Below, in pieces: positions 41,147 through 47,379 of a DNA stretch of 47,379 bases. Under the pieces are notes generated by a model. It saw nothing but the letters and a program-made list of their open reading frames with translations. It searched no databases and was not told where the DNA came from. Source of the DNA: Rectinema subterraneum (GTDB taxonomy: Bacteria > Spirochaetota > Spirochaetia > Treponematales > Rectinemataceae); the NCBI GenBank assembly GCA_009768935.1, contig WESA01000018.1:1-47379 (forward strand), read 5' to 3'. Numbering within the stretch: position 1 is the first letter of the stretch; every line of letters begins with the position of its first letter. A program made the translations under genes and the position numbers.

Positions 41147-42619
41147 TCAGCCCTTTATCACGAGGAGGGGCCTCGTGCGCGCTACGACCCTGGCGAGGCC
41201 TGAGCCTGTCACCGTCTCCACTACGGCGTCGACATCCTTGTAGGCAGCTGGAGCTTCTTCGCAAGCAAGGCGCTTGTCGGCGGCAAGCAGCCTTACCTTC
41301 TGCTGCCCCATCTGGCGCGAAAGTGCCTCAAAGCTGACCTCTTTTGCTGCTGCGTGCCTGCTCATCTTGCGGCCTGCGCCATGCGCCACGCTGCCGAAGC
41401 TCTCGCGCATGGCGCGCTCGGTTCCGACAAGGATATAGCTGCCGCGCAGCATGTCGCCGGGAAGCAGGACAGGTTGGCCTGCGTCGTGCGCCAAATCGAG
41501 CAGTTCGGGGTGTCCCGCAGGGAAGGCTCTCGTCGCTCCCTTGCGGTGGACGAGGAGGCGGCGCGAGGTTAGTGCTGCGGAAATTGTGCCGCGTGTCTGG
41601 CTTTCGCTCTTCCCCACTATATGATCCTCGAACTTGGCGATATTGTGCGCTACATCGTATAATAGCCTCATGCCAAGCGAGTCCGCGGGCTTTCCAAACT
41701 CCTCTGAGAAGACCTCGCGCACCGCATGCGTGATCATCTGCCGATTTATCCATGCAAAATTCGCTGCTGCAGCCATGGCGGCCAGATACTCGCCCGCAAG
41801 CGGATCGCGCAGAGGAATGCTCACAAAATCGTGTTCAAAAAGCTCGAGCTTGTACTGCGCCATTTTTGGCCGCATACGCGCGATATAATCTGTCGCTATT
41901 TGATGCCCGAGGCCCCGGGAACCAGTATGAATCCAGACGAGGACCTGCCCCTCGAAAAGGCTGAATTTTTGTGCGGTCTCGGGGTCGAAAATCTGCTCCA
42001 CCCGATCGATTTCAAGAAAATGATTGCCTGCGCCAAGCGTGCCGAATTCTTCTTTTCCACGGTTTACCGCTTCATCGCTCACCGCGAGGGGGTCAGACCC
42101 CTCAAGACATCCATGACTCTCGATTGCCCGCAGGTCTGCCGGCTCTGCGAACCCCTTGCCCAGCGCCCAGGGGACGCCCTCTGCCATGGCAGCACGAGCT
42201 TCCTTCGCGCTGAGGCGTATAAGGCCTTTCGAGCCAAGCCCTGACGGCACGCGCGCGAAGAGCTTTTTGCCGATTGCATCGAGCTTCGGGCGCACTTCTT
42301 CTTCCCTCAGGGAGGTGAGAATGACGCGCACGCCGCAGTTGATATCGAACCCCACACCGCCCGGCGACACCACACCCTCATCCACATCGAAGGCCGCAAC
42401 CCCGCCAATCGGAAACGCAAAGCCCTGATGCATGTCCGGCATGCCAAGCGCATAGCTCACAATGCCAGGAAGACGAGCCACATTCACAAGCTGGTCAAGC
42501 GCTTTATCCTGCTTTAGAAGAGAAAAGAGCTGATCCGAGACATACAAGCGCGCAGGCACGCGCATTCCATCGTGCGCCGGAATGAGGCAAGTAAAAGGGT
42601 CAATTCGTTCAATTTGCAT
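41147..42619 (-). CDS. rtcB: RNA-splicing ligase RtcB
   Basis: A 490-residue GTP-dependent RNA ligase that joins 2',3'-cyclic phosphate and 5'-OH ends in tRNA or RNA repair. Metal ligands lie in FDINCGVRV (Cys near 95), LGAGNHFLE (His 200), WIHTGSRG (His 231) and YDVAHNIAKFE. The nucleotidyl histidine is in SVAHGAGRKMSR (about 413). An insertion between AKFEDHIV and LLVHRKGATRAFPAG (about 336-354) encodes SQTRGTISAALTSR from a dispersed repeat. A palindromic repeat encodes LEGSDPL near residue 172. GGGAGG precedes the ATG. No archease or RtcA gene is in view. Confidence 0.93.
   Translation of the reverse strand: MQIERIDPFTCLIPAHDGMRVPARLYVSDQLFSLLKQDKALDQLVNVARLPGIVSYALGMPDMHQGFAFPIGGVAAFDVDEGVVSPGGVGFDINCGVRVILTSLREEEVRPKLDAIGKKLFARVPSGLGSKGLIRLSAKEARAAMAEGVPWALGKGFAEPADLRAIESHGCLEGSDPLAVSDEAVNRGKEEFGTLGAGNHFLEIDRVEQIFDPETAQKFSLFEGQVLVWIHTGSRGLGHQIATDYIARMRPKMAQYKLELFEHDFVSIPLRDPLAGEYLAAMAAAANFAWINRQMITHAVREVFSEEFGKPADSLGMRLLYDVAHNIAKFEDHIVGKSESQTRGTISAALTSRRLLVHRKGATRAFPAGHPELLDLAHDAGQPVLLPGDMLRGSYILVGTERAMRESFGSVAHGAGRKMSRHAAAKEVSFEALSRQMGQQKVRLLAADKRLACEEAPAAYKDVDAVVETVTGSGLARVVARTRPLLVIKG
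41569..41590 (+). repeat. Type B repeat inside rtcB
   Basis: TTAGTGCT, GCGGAAA, TTGTGCC, identical over 22 bases to the first copy in meaB. It is translated GTISAALT in a loop of RtcB before LLVHRKGATRAF. Confidence 0.85.
42089..42101. repeat. GGGGTCWGACCCC palindrome, copy 4 (inside rtcB)
   Basis: GGGGTCAGACCCC encoding EGSDPL. RtcB relatives often have a similar ADP-like peptide here, so convergence by codon choice cannot be excluded for this copy. Confidence 0.5.
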
Positions 42620-42685
42620 GAACGCCTCCCTTGGAGGGTGCGCTAGACAGGGCTTGTTCGCACATGATTATTGGGGCTCAGATTC

Positions 42686-42733
42686 ACGATGTCGAGCGGC
42701 GCGCCTGCTCGGCACAAGCTTCGCACCACTATC
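42686..42733 (-). pseudogene. Duplicated 48-base fragment of the murI 5' region
   Basis: Minus-strand reading gives VVRSLCRAGAPLDIV, against VVRSLCLAGVPLDIV inside MurI. The DNA agrees at 42 of 48 bases with 43462-43509. It lies in the 132-base gap between murI and rtcB, just past the murI stop, and has no start or continuation. Its segment TAGTGGTGCGAAGCTTGTGC also fits the dispersed-repeat consensus loosely. The rest of this gap shows only the rtcB ribosome site. Confidence 0.65.
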
Positions 42734-42751
42734 GGGCAGCTGCAAGTGCTC

Positions 42752-43555
42752 TCAAAGTTGGGTAAAGCGCTGCGCGGGCGGAATGCCGAGCTTGTCGAGC
42801 ATTTGCCGATAGGCGGCTGGGTCGCCCGACGTGATCACTTCCAGGCTGATGGCGCTCTCCTCGCTGGCAAGCTGTGGGGACTTGGCTGGGGCGGTCGCCA
42901 CCCCCACGGCCCTCAGCACTTCATTCGCTTGAAGCCCTGCCGGGTCGATAAACCGCATATCCGGCGCCAGCTCCTCGAACACGTTCTGCACAATCGGATA
43001 GTGCGTGCAACCCAGAAGTACCGTCCGCACCGGCCCGACCCTGCGCATTTTCGCAATCATAGATGCAATTTCCTCGCGAATCGCCGCTTCATCCCAGGGC
43101 ACCGAGTCGATAAGCGCCGCAAGCCGCGCGCTGGCAACGCCATGCACCTCAACAGAGGGATTCAACTCGCGCACAAGTTTTGCATGCAGGCCCGACTGAA
43201 CTGTAAATTCAGTCGCAAACAGCCCTACATGCAGCTCGCTAAGCCCGGCCATTGCTCTGGCCGCCGGCCGGATGATATCCACAAGCGGAATTTTGCTTCG
43301 GGATTCGAGCATATCCACTGTCGCCGAAATCGTGTTGCAGGCAATGGCCACCGCCTCAACTCCGCGCCTGTCCAGCACATCGAGCATGCGCTCTGTCAGC
43401 GCGACAATTTCGGTCAGGGGCCTGTTTCCGTAGGGGACGTTCGCGTTGTCGCCCACGTAGACGATGTCGAGCGGCACTCCTGCCAAGCACAAGCTTCGCA
43501 CCACTGTCAAGCCGCCCATGCCGCTGTCGATTACTCCGATTCGATGTCGTTGCAT
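42752..43555 (-). CDS. murI: Glutamate racemase
   Basis: A 267-residue cofactor-independent racemase supplying D-glutamate for peptidoglycan. It begins RIGVIDSGMGGLTVV and has the two catalytic cysteines in IACNTISAT (about residue 71) and LGCTHYPIV (about 180). PYGNRPLTEI is the conserved substrate loop. Start: the ATG before QRHRIGV is preferred; the frame extends to a TTG twelve codons upstream and no ribosome site decides between them. Confidence 0.92.
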   Translation of the reverse strand: MQRHRIGVIDSGMGGLTVVRSLCLAGVPLDIVYVGDNANVPYGNRPLTEIVALTERMLDVLDRRGVEAVAIACNTISATVDMLESRSKIPLVDIIRPAARAMAGLSELHVGLFATEFTVQSGLHAKLVRELNPSVEVHGVASARLAALIDSVPWDEAAIREEIASMIAKMRRVGPVRTVLLGCTHYPIVQNVFEELAPDMRFIDPAGLQANEVLRAVGVATAPAKSPQLASEESAISLEVITSGDPAAYRQMLDKLGIPPAQRFTQL

Positions 43556-43646
43556 GCGAGCATTTGAGACACGCAAGGCCTTTTCTGTCAATCGAGGCAG
43601 GCTGGATGGTGCAAGCAGACTGGCCGGTACAGGCAGATCTGGAGGC

Positions 43647-44438
43647 TCAGTGGCTACTGTTGACCAGTATCTCGAATTCGACCGCCACCGCCACGCTGAT
43701 CTCGAGCTCGCCTGCGCTTACAAAATCAGGGCTGGCTGCTGCTTTGAACATCATAGCCTCGCCTGCATTGCGCGCGGAAAATGAATCCTGCACGTCCACC
43801 GAAATCGGCGCGCCCAGCCTGAGCCCGGCTCCGTTCCCGGCCAGCCCGCGCAGCGCAGCCTGTGCCTTCAGCTGCGCATCCTTGCACGCCGCCTCGATGA
43901 GCTGTGCCTTGAATGCTTCCATGTTTTTGCGATCAAAGTTCAACGAGCGAACTGCATTCGCCCCGGCATTCATCGTGAGGTCCACCAGGCCCGCCATAGC
44001 CGGAATGTCTGAAATTTCAACCTGAATCGTGGTTTCGGCCTTGTAGCCGATAATGACATTCTGTTTGTCCTGCTTTGTGCTGTAGACCGGCGAGACGCGA
44101 TAGTAACTTGTTTTTATTTTGGCCCGGTCGATGCCCGCCCCGGTCAGCGCCGCGAGCACTTTCGAAGCGCGGTCCGCGAGCTGCCCTTGCGCCTTGGCCG
44201 CGGTGTCGGACTGGGTTTCGACACCCAGCGTGAGCATCGCGATATCCGGCTCGACAGACATCGACGCCTGGCCCTGCACGCGAATGCTTCGCTTTTCGAC
44301 GGCGCTTGGGGAGCTCGGCAGCTGGGGTGCCGGGGAGCCTGGCATCTGCGCCCATGCGCCCTGCACGCCTGTCAGCATCAAGGCTGCTATCATAAAGTAA
44401 AAAATGGGGGTCTGACCCCTTTTCTTAAAAGTTTTCAT
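43647..44438 (-). CDS. SIMPL/DUF541 (YggE-like) periplasmic protein
   Basis: A 263-residue exported protein. The signal peptide (about 1-31) ends near GAWAQ. The SIMPL domain begins RSIRVQGQASMSVEPDIAML and contains RASKVLAALTGAGIDRAKIK, SYYRVSPVYS and IGYKAETTIQVEI. The family is linked to envelope stress, but the molecular function is unknown. The N-terminal KKRGQTPIF of the signal peptide is encoded by a palindromic repeat, so the repeat supplies part of the export signal. AGGGAG lies eight bases before the ATG. Confidence 0.85.
   Translation of the reverse strand: MKTFKKRGQTPIFYFMIAALMLTGVQGAWAQMPGSPAPQLPSSPSAVEKRSIRVQGQASMSVEPDIAMLTLGVETQSDTAAKAQGQLADRASKVLAALTGAGIDRAKIKTSYYRVSPVYSTKQDKQNVIIGYKAETTIQVEISDIPAMAGLVDLTMNAGANAVRSLNFDRKNMEAFKAQLIEAACKDAQLKAQAALRGLAGNGAGLRLGAPISVDVQDSFSARNAGEAMMFKAAASPDFVSAGELEISVAVAVEFEILVNSSH
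44407..44419. repeat. GGGGTCWGACCCC palindrome, copy 5 (SIMPL signal peptide)
   Basis: GGGGTCTGACCCC translated RGQTP within the signal peptide (KKRGQTPIF). First of three copies within 91 bases. Confidence 0.8.
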
Positions 44439-44453
44439 TGGCTTTCTCCCTTA

Positions 44454-44466
44454 GGGGTCTGACCCC
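44454..44466. repeat. GGGGTCWGACCCC palindrome, copy 6 (intergenic)
   Basis: GGGGTCTGACCCC between the esterase and SIMPL genes, overlapping the SIMPL ribosome site side (AGGGAG lies about five bases away). Confidence 0.8.
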
Positions 44467-44477
44467 CTGCAGAATTT

Positions 44478-45455
44478 TTAAGAGGGGGTCTGACCCCAAG
44501 TCTTAAATTTTTGGACGGCATCGTGTGAGGCGCACTCGGGTTGGGTTGTCAGGATGCCGGCTATCTGGTCGAGCGCCTGCTTGGATTCGCGGATTGGCAT
44601 GAGCATCCAGACGTGCATCATGTGCTCGTATTCATAATAATCGAGATGGGCGCCGGTAACGAGGCAGATATCACGAAGGCGGCGGCAGTCGGCCCACAGG
44701 ATATCCTTGGTTCCGATAAAGAGGCTCATCGGGGGAAGGCCCTCAAAATGGCCGTAGATTGGGCTTATTTCCATTCGGCGGGGGTTGGAGCCGCCGGCCC
44801 AGGCTGCACCGGCTTTGCGCAGGGCTTCCACGCTCAAAAACGGATCAACCTCGTCGAGCGTTTGGATGTGCGGATTTTCCATTGTCACATCGAGCCAGGG
44901 GCTCAACATAATCACCGACGCGGGCATGGTCAGATGTGCATCGCGCAGCGCCTGCACAAAGCCGAGCGCAAGCCCGCCGCCAGCCGAATCGCCCATCAGC
45001 ACGACGTCCTTGTGCGGCAGCGCCAAGCCTATGCTCTCCCACAGCGCGAACAGCATCCGATACGCATCCGCCCACCGATGCTCAGGCGCAAGCGGATAAT
45101 CCGGCGCAATAATGACGCTTTTGGTTCGCTCGGCCAGCTTCGCCAGAAAATTCCAGTGCTGGCGCGTAAACGTCGCCACATACGAGCCGCCATGCAGATA
45201 CAGAATGCACCGCGCACAGCCTTCGAAACGGGGCGTCAGCACATGGACGCGAGAGCCAGCTACTGCAATGCTCTGCACGCCGAGCCGTGCACGAATATGC
45301 AAGGGCGGTTCCGCAGAAAGAAGACTCTTCGCATACTGGCGGGTAATGAATCGCGGTTGTTCGCTGTCTGAGGATTCTTTTACGCCCGCCCGCCGGAATG
45401 CCCGTTCGAGGAGCATGCTGCGCGCGCTTTGAGGCTGGCGATGGATGAATATCAT
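44478..45455 (-). CDS. Alpha/beta-hydrolase esterase of the hormone-sensitive-lipase family
   Basis: A 325-residue carboxylesterase. HGGSYV (about residues 88-93) forms the oxyanion hole, GDSAGG (nucleophile Ser 157) is the elbow, an Asp lies in EVDPFLS and the catalytic His is in EHMMHVWML. There is no signal peptide, so it is probably cytoplasmic. The start overlaps the tetR stop as ATGA, so it is regulated together with that gene. The last residues (KTWGQTPS) come from a palindromic repeat rather than the family sequence. Confidence 0.85.
   Translation of the reverse strand: MIFIHRQPQSARSMLLERAFRRAGVKESSDSEQPRFITRQYAKSLLSAEPPLHIRARLGVQSIAVAGSRVHVLTPRFEGCARCILYLHGGSYVATFTRQHWNFLAKLAERTKSVIIAPDYPLAPEHRWADAYRMLFALWESIGLALPHKDVVLMGDSAGGGLALGFVQALRDAHLTMPASVIMLSPWLDVTMENPHIQTLDEVDPFLSVEALRKAGAAWAGGSNPRRMEISPIYGHFEGLPPMSLFIGTKDILWADCRRLRDICLVTGAHLDYYEYEHMMHVWMLMPIRESKQALDQIAGILTTQPECASHDAVQKFKTWGQTPS
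44485..44497. repeat. GGGGTCWGACCCC palindrome, copy 7 (esterase C-terminus)
   Basis: GGGGTCTGACCCC translated WGQTPS at the very end of the esterase. Flanked by AAATTT-rich DNA, as is copy 1. Confidence 0.8.
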
Positions 45456-46069
45456 CGGGCTTTTTCACACTCTGCGAAATACTGCTCGAAGGGCTTTAAG
45501 AGTCGATCGTAGGCCAGCGCAAGATGTGCTTCGAATGTTTGCTCATCGACTGGCCCGCACCCGCTGTGAAAATTCCGAACCAGCGCGCCAGCAAGCACTT
45601 CATACAGGTAGATATGGCGATGCAATTCTTCTTCGATGCTCTTGTCCAGAAGGCGCTCGGCGGTTTTGCGGAACGCATATTCATAGCGCGATTGTATCGA
45701 TGGATGATCCGTGTACGGGCGCAGGTCCATCATAAAAAGGAGCGCGTACATTTTGGGATACTGCACAGAAAAATCCTTGAGCTTCCGGCCGATTTCGACA
45801 AACCCCTTGAGGGGGCATGCTACGTCGCCTTCAAAGTATTCCTTGAGTTCATTCTGAATCGCCGAGAGCGCTTTGCCGTACGCATCGGCGATCGTGGCTT
45901 GCACAATTTCTTCTTTGTTTTCGAAATAGTTATACAGCGTCATCGGCGATATACCGAGCTTTGCGGCAAGGCGCCGAGTCGAGAAATTCTCGTACCCGAT
46001 CTCGCTGATGAGCGATACTGCCGCATCGATTATGCGCTGCCGGTCGTCAAAAAAACGTTCTCTGCTCAT
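45452..46069 (-). CDS. TetR-family transcriptional regulator
   Basis: A 205-residue repressor. The N-terminal helix-turn-helix is RIIDAAVSLISEIGYENFST and RRLAAKLGISPMTLYNYF, followed by an all-helical ligand-binding domain. It is translationally coupled to the esterase gene and probably represses the pair through the palindrome upstream. The ligand is unknown, perhaps an ester or its acid. Confidence 0.88.
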   Translation of the reverse strand: MSRERFFDDRQRIIDAAVSLISEIGYENFSTRRLAAKLGISPMTLYNYFENKEEIVQATIADAYGKALSAIQNELKEYFEGDVACPLKGFVEIGRKLKDFSVQYPKMYALLFMMDLRPYTDHPSIQSRYEYAFRKTAERLLDKSIEEELHRHIYLYEVLAGALVRNFHSGCGPVDEQTFEAHLALAYDRLLKPFEQYFAECEKAR

Positions 46070-46082
46070 GATCTTGTTTCAC

Positions 46083-46111
46083 ATTCTGGATGAAGCATGC
46101 AGCGCTGTCAA
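46083..46111 (-). promoter_or_regulatory. Promoter of tetR-esterase
   Basis: On the minus strand TTGACA, 17 bases, CAGAAT. The -10 lies 13 bases before the ATG, so the leader would be very short. TTGCTC, 16 bases, CATAAT further upstream is a second possibility. Confidence 0.5.
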
Positions 46112-46119
46112 TATAGAAA

Positions 46120-46133
46120 ACATTACGTATTGT
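46120..46133. promoter_or_regulatory. Candidate TetR operator
   Basis: ACATTACGTATTGT, a 14-base imperfect palindrome around TACGTA. It lies nine bases upstream of the tetR -35 box, as expected for autoregulation. Confidence 0.4.
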
Positions 46134-46188
46134 GTATGAATTCATTATGCTGAAAATAAATAGTTGAGCAATTCAATATGGATTTCTG

Positions 46189-46644
46189 TCATTCGCAGAG
46201 GTCGCAGGGTTGGCCATTTGTTGCCTGGATAAGGATTTGCACGGTTATGGGGACGCCGGTGGCATCGTTCCCGGCGGCCGGATAGATGGTATCCCAGCGC
46301 GCAAGGCTTTCGTCAATGAATATCTCAATGTTTTCGATTCCAAAGGGGCAGACTCCACCGGGGCGAAAACCGGTCAACGCGAATGTTTCATCGGCATCCG
46401 TCATCGACATTTTTTCGCCGAACAGTGCCTTCATTTTTCTCGATGAGATGCGCGCGTCGCCTGCGCAGACTATCATCGCCACCCGCCCCGACTTGCCTTT
46501 GAAAAGCAGTGACTTCGCAATCTGACCGGTCTGCACGCCGATGCGCTGCGCGGCGGTTTCGGCGGTGGGGGTCGAACCCGGTTCGAACTCGAGCGCTTTG
46601 AGATTGTGTCGGTCCAGAATCTTCTGCACTTTTTCGGGAATCAT
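46189..46644 (-). CDS. YbaK/EbsC-type aminoacyl-tRNA deacylase
   Basis: A 151-residue stand-alone editing domain that hydrolyses mischarged tRNA such as Cys-tRNA(Pro) or Ala-tRNA(Pro). It shows the family pattern IAKSLLFKGKSGRVAMIVCAGD (cited in part, with the conserved lysine), LTGFRPGGVCPFG and the middle DARISSRKMK. It ends 120 bases before the tetR start. It is likely cytoplasmic and constitutive. Confidence 0.85.
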   Translation of the reverse strand: MIPEKVQKILDRHNLKALEFEPGSTPTAETAAQRIGVQTGQIAKSLLFKGKSGRVAMIVCAGDARISSRKMKALFGEKMSMTDADETFALTGFRPGGVCPFGIENIEIFIDESLARWDTIYPAAGNDATGVPITVQILIQATNGQPCDLCE

Positions 46645-46654
46645 GGTGGATATG

Positions 46655-47379
46655 CTAGCTTGCTTTGTCAGGTTTCAGCGACATCGCGTAGCGAAAGAGG
46701 ATGAAAAGAATCCCAATCGAAATCAACATGAGCAAATACCCAAGGCTCTGCGGCATGGATGCGGCAAGGAATACCGCCGCCACAAGCATGATTGCTGCAA
46801 CATCCAGTACTCCGATCACCGCGAGCGGTCTATAGCCCGAGTCAGCGAAGAGATAATGGATGTGCTGGCGGTCCGCCTTCATCGGGCTTACACCCTCGCG
46901 CACTCTGAGCGCGATGACCCTGAGCGCGTCGAAAACCGGCAAGCCCAGCAATGTTATGGACGGGATAAGGCCAAGCCCTGCCTGGGCTCCCTGAGTTCCG
47001 GCTCCTATCCCCACCGCTCCTGCTTGCGCCTGCCCCAAAAACGGCATAACGGCCAGGCAAAAGCCAAGAAAAAGACTCCCTGAGTCGCCCATGAATATTT
47101 TAGCCCTTGGCGCCGGAAAATTGAAGAACAAAAACCCGACTGCTGCGCCTGCGACACTCAGACACAAAAACGAGCTCGATGCATCGCCAGATTGATAATA
47201 GAAAATGCCAAACGCCATCGCCGCAATGAACGAAATGCTGCCCGCAAGGCCGTCAAGCCCGTCGATGAAGTTGATCGCGTTTGCAACGCCAACAATCCAA
47301 CCTGTGTAATGTAAGCTAAAACTCCCCAGAAAGATCAAACTGGAATGGCCAGAAAAATCGTCAAAATTCCCCAGAAAAA
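46655..47379 (-). CDS. WecA/TagO/MraY-family phosphoglycosyltransferase (5' end outside the window)
   Basis: A polytopic membrane enzyme transferring a sugar-1-phosphate to undecaprenyl phosphate for envelope polysaccharide. The frame is open to the window edge; the visible part starts GNFDDFSG, a version of the family's DD motif. VANAINFIDGLDGLAG and KIFMGDSGSLFLGF are diagnostic. MKADRQHIHYL (the HIH motif) marks the WecA/TagO branch rather than MraY. Only about the last two thirds is present. The stop is ten bases from the ybaK start on the same strand. Confidence 0.9.
   Translation of the reverse strand, partial: FLGNFDDFSGHSSLIFLGSFSLHYTGWIVGVANAINFIDGLDGLAGSISFIAAMAFGIFYYQSGDASSSFLCLSVAGAAVGFLFFNFPAPRAKIFMGDSGSLFLGFCLAVMPFLGQAQAGAVGIGAGTQGAQAGLGLIPSITLLGLPVFDALRVIALRVREGVSPMKADRQHIHYLFADSGYRPLAVIGVLDVAAIMLVAAVFLAASMPQSLGYLLMLISIGILFILFRYAMSLKPDKAS

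Overview
The window looks like a chromosomal segment of an anaerobic spirochaete, probably of the Treponema/Rectinema/Spirochaeta group. The reasons are a CarD-type regulator directly followed by a fused IspD-IspF gene (an order I recall from Treponema), an enlarged RecJ, a TonB/BtuB outer-membrane system in a diderm cell, and an anaerobic ferredoxin- and biotin-based metabolism. The species assignment is inference. No rRNA, phage or CRISPR array is visible.

Positions 1-9.3 kb (mostly + strand) hold the end of a nucleoside-type ABC importer (truncated ATPase plus two permeases), a convergent HAD nucleotidase-like gene, a rhomboid protease, recO, a pyrimidine-nucleoside phosphorylase and recJ. 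They are followed by tRNA-Gln(CTG), tRNA-Glu(CTC) and a strong terminator. Positions 9.6-15.7 kb form a vitamin B12 uptake locus: a cobalamin riboswitch, btuB and a propeller-like lipoprotein on +, and an unusually long tonB with a TVP38-family membrane protein on -. carD and ispDF follow, carD with a promoter so close that its mRNA should be almost leaderless. Positions 17.7-21.1 kb (-) carry a three-gene set: a sugar-isomerase-family protein, a GH31-like protein apparently lacking the catalytic barrel, and a DMT transporter. Divergent from it is a TAXI-TRAP transporter operon (binding protein, DUF1850, fused permease). thrA lies convergent to it.

Positions 27.5-37.8 kb (-) are the metabolic core, one long run korD-korA-korB-korC-mcm large-mcm B12 subunit-meaB-mce-mmdA-oadG-biotin carrier-oadB. 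Together these would convert 2-oxoglutarate to succinyl-CoA, then methylmalonyl-CoA, then propionyl-CoA, reducing ferredoxin and exporting Na+. A carboxyltransferase of the OadA/transcarboxylase-5S type is transcribed divergently. The mutase needs B12, which links this operon to the B12 uptake locus.

Positions 39.8-47.4 kb carry an IS-like element, rtcB, murI, a SIMPL-domain protein, an esterase with its TetR regulator, a YbaK-type deacylase and a truncated WecA/MraY-family transferase.

The most unusual signal is two families of tiny dispersed repeats. One reads TTAGTGCT, seven variable bases, TTGTGCC; it appears as 22-base copies inside or beside meaB, korC, korA and rtcB, and in inverted orientation at the two ends of the IS-like element. 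The other is the palindrome GGGGTCWGACCCC, inside or beside thrA, meaB, korC, rtcB, a SIMPL gene and an esterase. Several copies are translated in frame, and an extra segment of about 80 residues in MeaB is largely composed of them.
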